Assembly: GCA_900551815.1 (NCBI GenBank)
Contig: URXE01000087.1
Span: 1-5,890, forward strand
Direction of reading: 5' to 3'
DNA: 5,890 nucleotides
Source of the DNA: an uncultured Collinsella sp.
Lineage (GTDB): Bacteria > Actinomycetota > Coriobacteriia > Coriobacteriales > Coriobacteriaceae
The notes below the pieces were generated by a model. It was given only the letters and a program-made list of their open reading frames with translations. It ran no database searches and was not told the origin of the DNA. A program made the position numbers and the translations under genes. This document shows positions 5,310-5,890 of this stretch, piece by piece (within the stretch, counting starts at the first letter, position 1; every line of letters starts with the position of its first letter).

Positions 5310-5774
5310 TTAGTGCAGGCCCATGCTGGTCATAAGCGTATAGCCCATAAAGACGACAAACGCGATGAGGGCGAGCGCGATGATGATTTTTTGAGCCGGA
5401 GCCATGCCGGGGATCTCGCCCTCGGCCGTAGGCTCCTTGGAGGTGACCATGCGCTGGGCAAAGGTCATCTCGTCACGGCTCGGTTTGGGCTCGACGGGCT
5501 TAGGGTGAGCGGCTTTTTTGGGCTGAGGTTTGGGTGCGGTGGGCGTGGGCTTCGCGGCGGCGGGCTTGGGCGCAGGCGCGGGCTTGGGCGCAGGCTCAGA
5601 TGCAACCTTCGCAGCAGCATCCTCTGCCTTCTCGCGCTCGGCACGCAGGGCGGCCAGCTCCTCACGCTCGCGGCGTGCCTCTTCCTGGGCCTCGCGACGA
5701 GCCTTCTCGGCGCGGAGCTCTTCCAACTCGGCGCGCTCCTCGGCAGACAGTGGTTGGGACTCAAGCTCGGCCAT
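5310..5774 (-). CDS. Small coiled-coil protein with C-terminal membrane anchor, function unknown
   Basis: I do not recognise a named family. The 154 residues fall into three parts. Residues about 11-57 are almost entirely Glu/Arg/Ala/Leu/Lys and should form a long charged helix or coiled coil. Residues about 58-100 are a Pro/Ala/Lys linker with a duplicated PAPKPA unit. Residues about 130-148 (starting KIIIALALIAFVVFMGY) are one hydrophobic membrane segment, followed by only six residues. There is no N-terminal signal peptide, so a tail-anchored arrangement with the helix in the cytoplasm is likely. The ATG at 5772-5774 is chosen because AAAGGG lies about 8 nt upstream; a longer frame to 5876 would run through the terminator and tRNA. 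It sits directly behind the tRNA terminator and upstream of pncB. Annotation pipelines may report coiled-coil or TolA-like low-complexity hits that mean little. Confidence 0.85.
   Translation of the reverse strand: MAELESQPLSAEERAELEELRAEKARREAQEEARREREELAALRAEREKAEDAAAKVASEPAPKPAPAPKPAAAKPTPTAPKPQPKKAAHPKPVEPKPSRDEMTFAQRMVTSKEPTAEGEIPGMAPAQKIIIALALIAFVVFMGYTLMTSMGLH
5560..5595 (-). repeat. Perfect 18-bp tandem duplication in the linker
   Basis: Bases 5560-5577 and 5578-5595 are identical 18-mers (GCGGGCTTGGGCGCAGGC). Being six codons long, the unit adds PAPKPA in frame without disturbing the coiled coil or membrane segment. It is a likely site of copy-number change between strains. Confidence 0.9.
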
Positions 5775-5793
5775 AGTACAGCCCTTTCTTTTT

Positions 5794-5825
5794 AAAAAAA
5801 GCCGCCGACACAATGTCGACGGCTT
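5794..5825 (-). terminator. Rho-independent terminator of the tRNA
   Basis: On the minus strand a hairpin (5799-5810 with 5814-5825, 12 positions, one mismatch, 3-nt loop) runs into seven T residues (complement of A 5794-5800). It lies 14 bases past the tRNA 3' end and about 20 bases before the start codon of the small membrane protein. This is the clearest canonical terminator in the window. Confidence 0.88.
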
Positions 5826-5839
5826 ATCACATCCAAGGG

Positions 5840-5890
5840 TGGAGACGAAGGGAGTCGAACCCTCGGCCTCTGCCATGCGACGGCAGCGCT
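5840..5890 (-). tRNA. tRNA with long variable arm (Ser, Leu or Tyr), 3' part only
   Basis: Read on the minus strand, the T arm is GAGGG (5864-5860), loop TTCGACT (5859-5853), then CCCTT (5852-5848). The 3' acceptor strand CGTCTCC (5847-5841) and discriminator A (5840) follow. A variable-arm hairpin, TGCC (5885-5882) with GGCA (5874-5871) and a 7-nt loop, makes it a class II tRNA. The anticodon lies beyond the window. Discriminator A argues against Ser, which normally has G, and favours Tyr or Leu. CCA is not encoded: CCC follows the discriminator. Confidence 0.87.

Noticed and set aside
3635..5335. Long plus-strand open frame (566 codons) opposite pncB
   Set aside because: It is antisense to a clear pncB, has arginine/histidine/alanine-rich low-quality composition and no recognisable motif. 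Long opposite-strand frames are common in GC-rich genes.
5775..5876. Longer start for the small membrane protein at 5876
   Set aside because: The extension would translate the terminator and part of the tRNA; the ATG at 5774 has an SD.
1..5890. CRISPR array, toxin-antitoxin pair or multi-gene defence island
   Set aside because: There are no regularly spaced repeats and no partner gene beside the Fic gene within the visible sequence. A partner could only lie upstream, beyond the contig edge.

Overview
The window looks like one end of an assembled contig from a high-GC Gram-positive gut-type bacterium. The GC-rich codon use of the kinase and phosphoribosyltransferase genes and the general style suggest Coriobacteriia, perhaps Collinsella. 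That taxonomic guess is inference; no 16S or other marker is present. The first 44 bases are not genomic. They are an Illumina Nextera P7-side adapter, including what I recognise as the N701 index, left untrimmed. The far end stops inside a tRNA gene, a common place for an assembly break.

Layout. (1) Bases 45-1231, plus strand, hold a Fic-family adenylyltransferase-type gene cut at its 5' end by the contig edge. It is visibly less GC-rich than the right half. (2) Bases 1269-1658, minus strand, hold a decayed DeoR/GlpR-type regulator that keeps only its sensor domain. (3) Bases 1696-2443 hold a single-gene IS200/IS605-family element (tnpA, minus strand). It has terminal hairpins, a folded tnpA leader that buries the ribosome binding site, and a strongly structured segment behind tnpA. 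A shared 7-bp word at both junctions lets the ends be proposed to the base. (4) Bases 2448-5290 are core metabolism on the minus strand: proB (glutamate 5-kinase, proline synthesis) followed by a strong hairpin, and upstream of it pncB (nicotinate phosphoribosyltransferase, NAD salvage). (5) Bases 5310-5774, minus strand, encode a small protein of unknown function with a coiled coil, a Pro/Ala/Lys linker and one C-terminal membrane segment. (6) Bases 5794-5890 hold a tRNA terminator and the 3' part of a tRNA with a long variable arm, minus strand.

Transcription on the right runs minus-ward: tRNA, terminator, small membrane protein, pncB, proB, terminator. The left third is an accessory region (Fic gene, broken regulator, insertion sequence) abutting the end of the proB unit. 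If the proposed IS ends are right, removing the element joins the proB hairpin directly to the regulator remnant. The regulator would then have been truncated before the element arrived. I see no CRISPR array, no complete new defence system and no rRNA. The most interesting items are the IS leader and tail structures, the adapter, and the unannotated 5' extension of the Fic gene.
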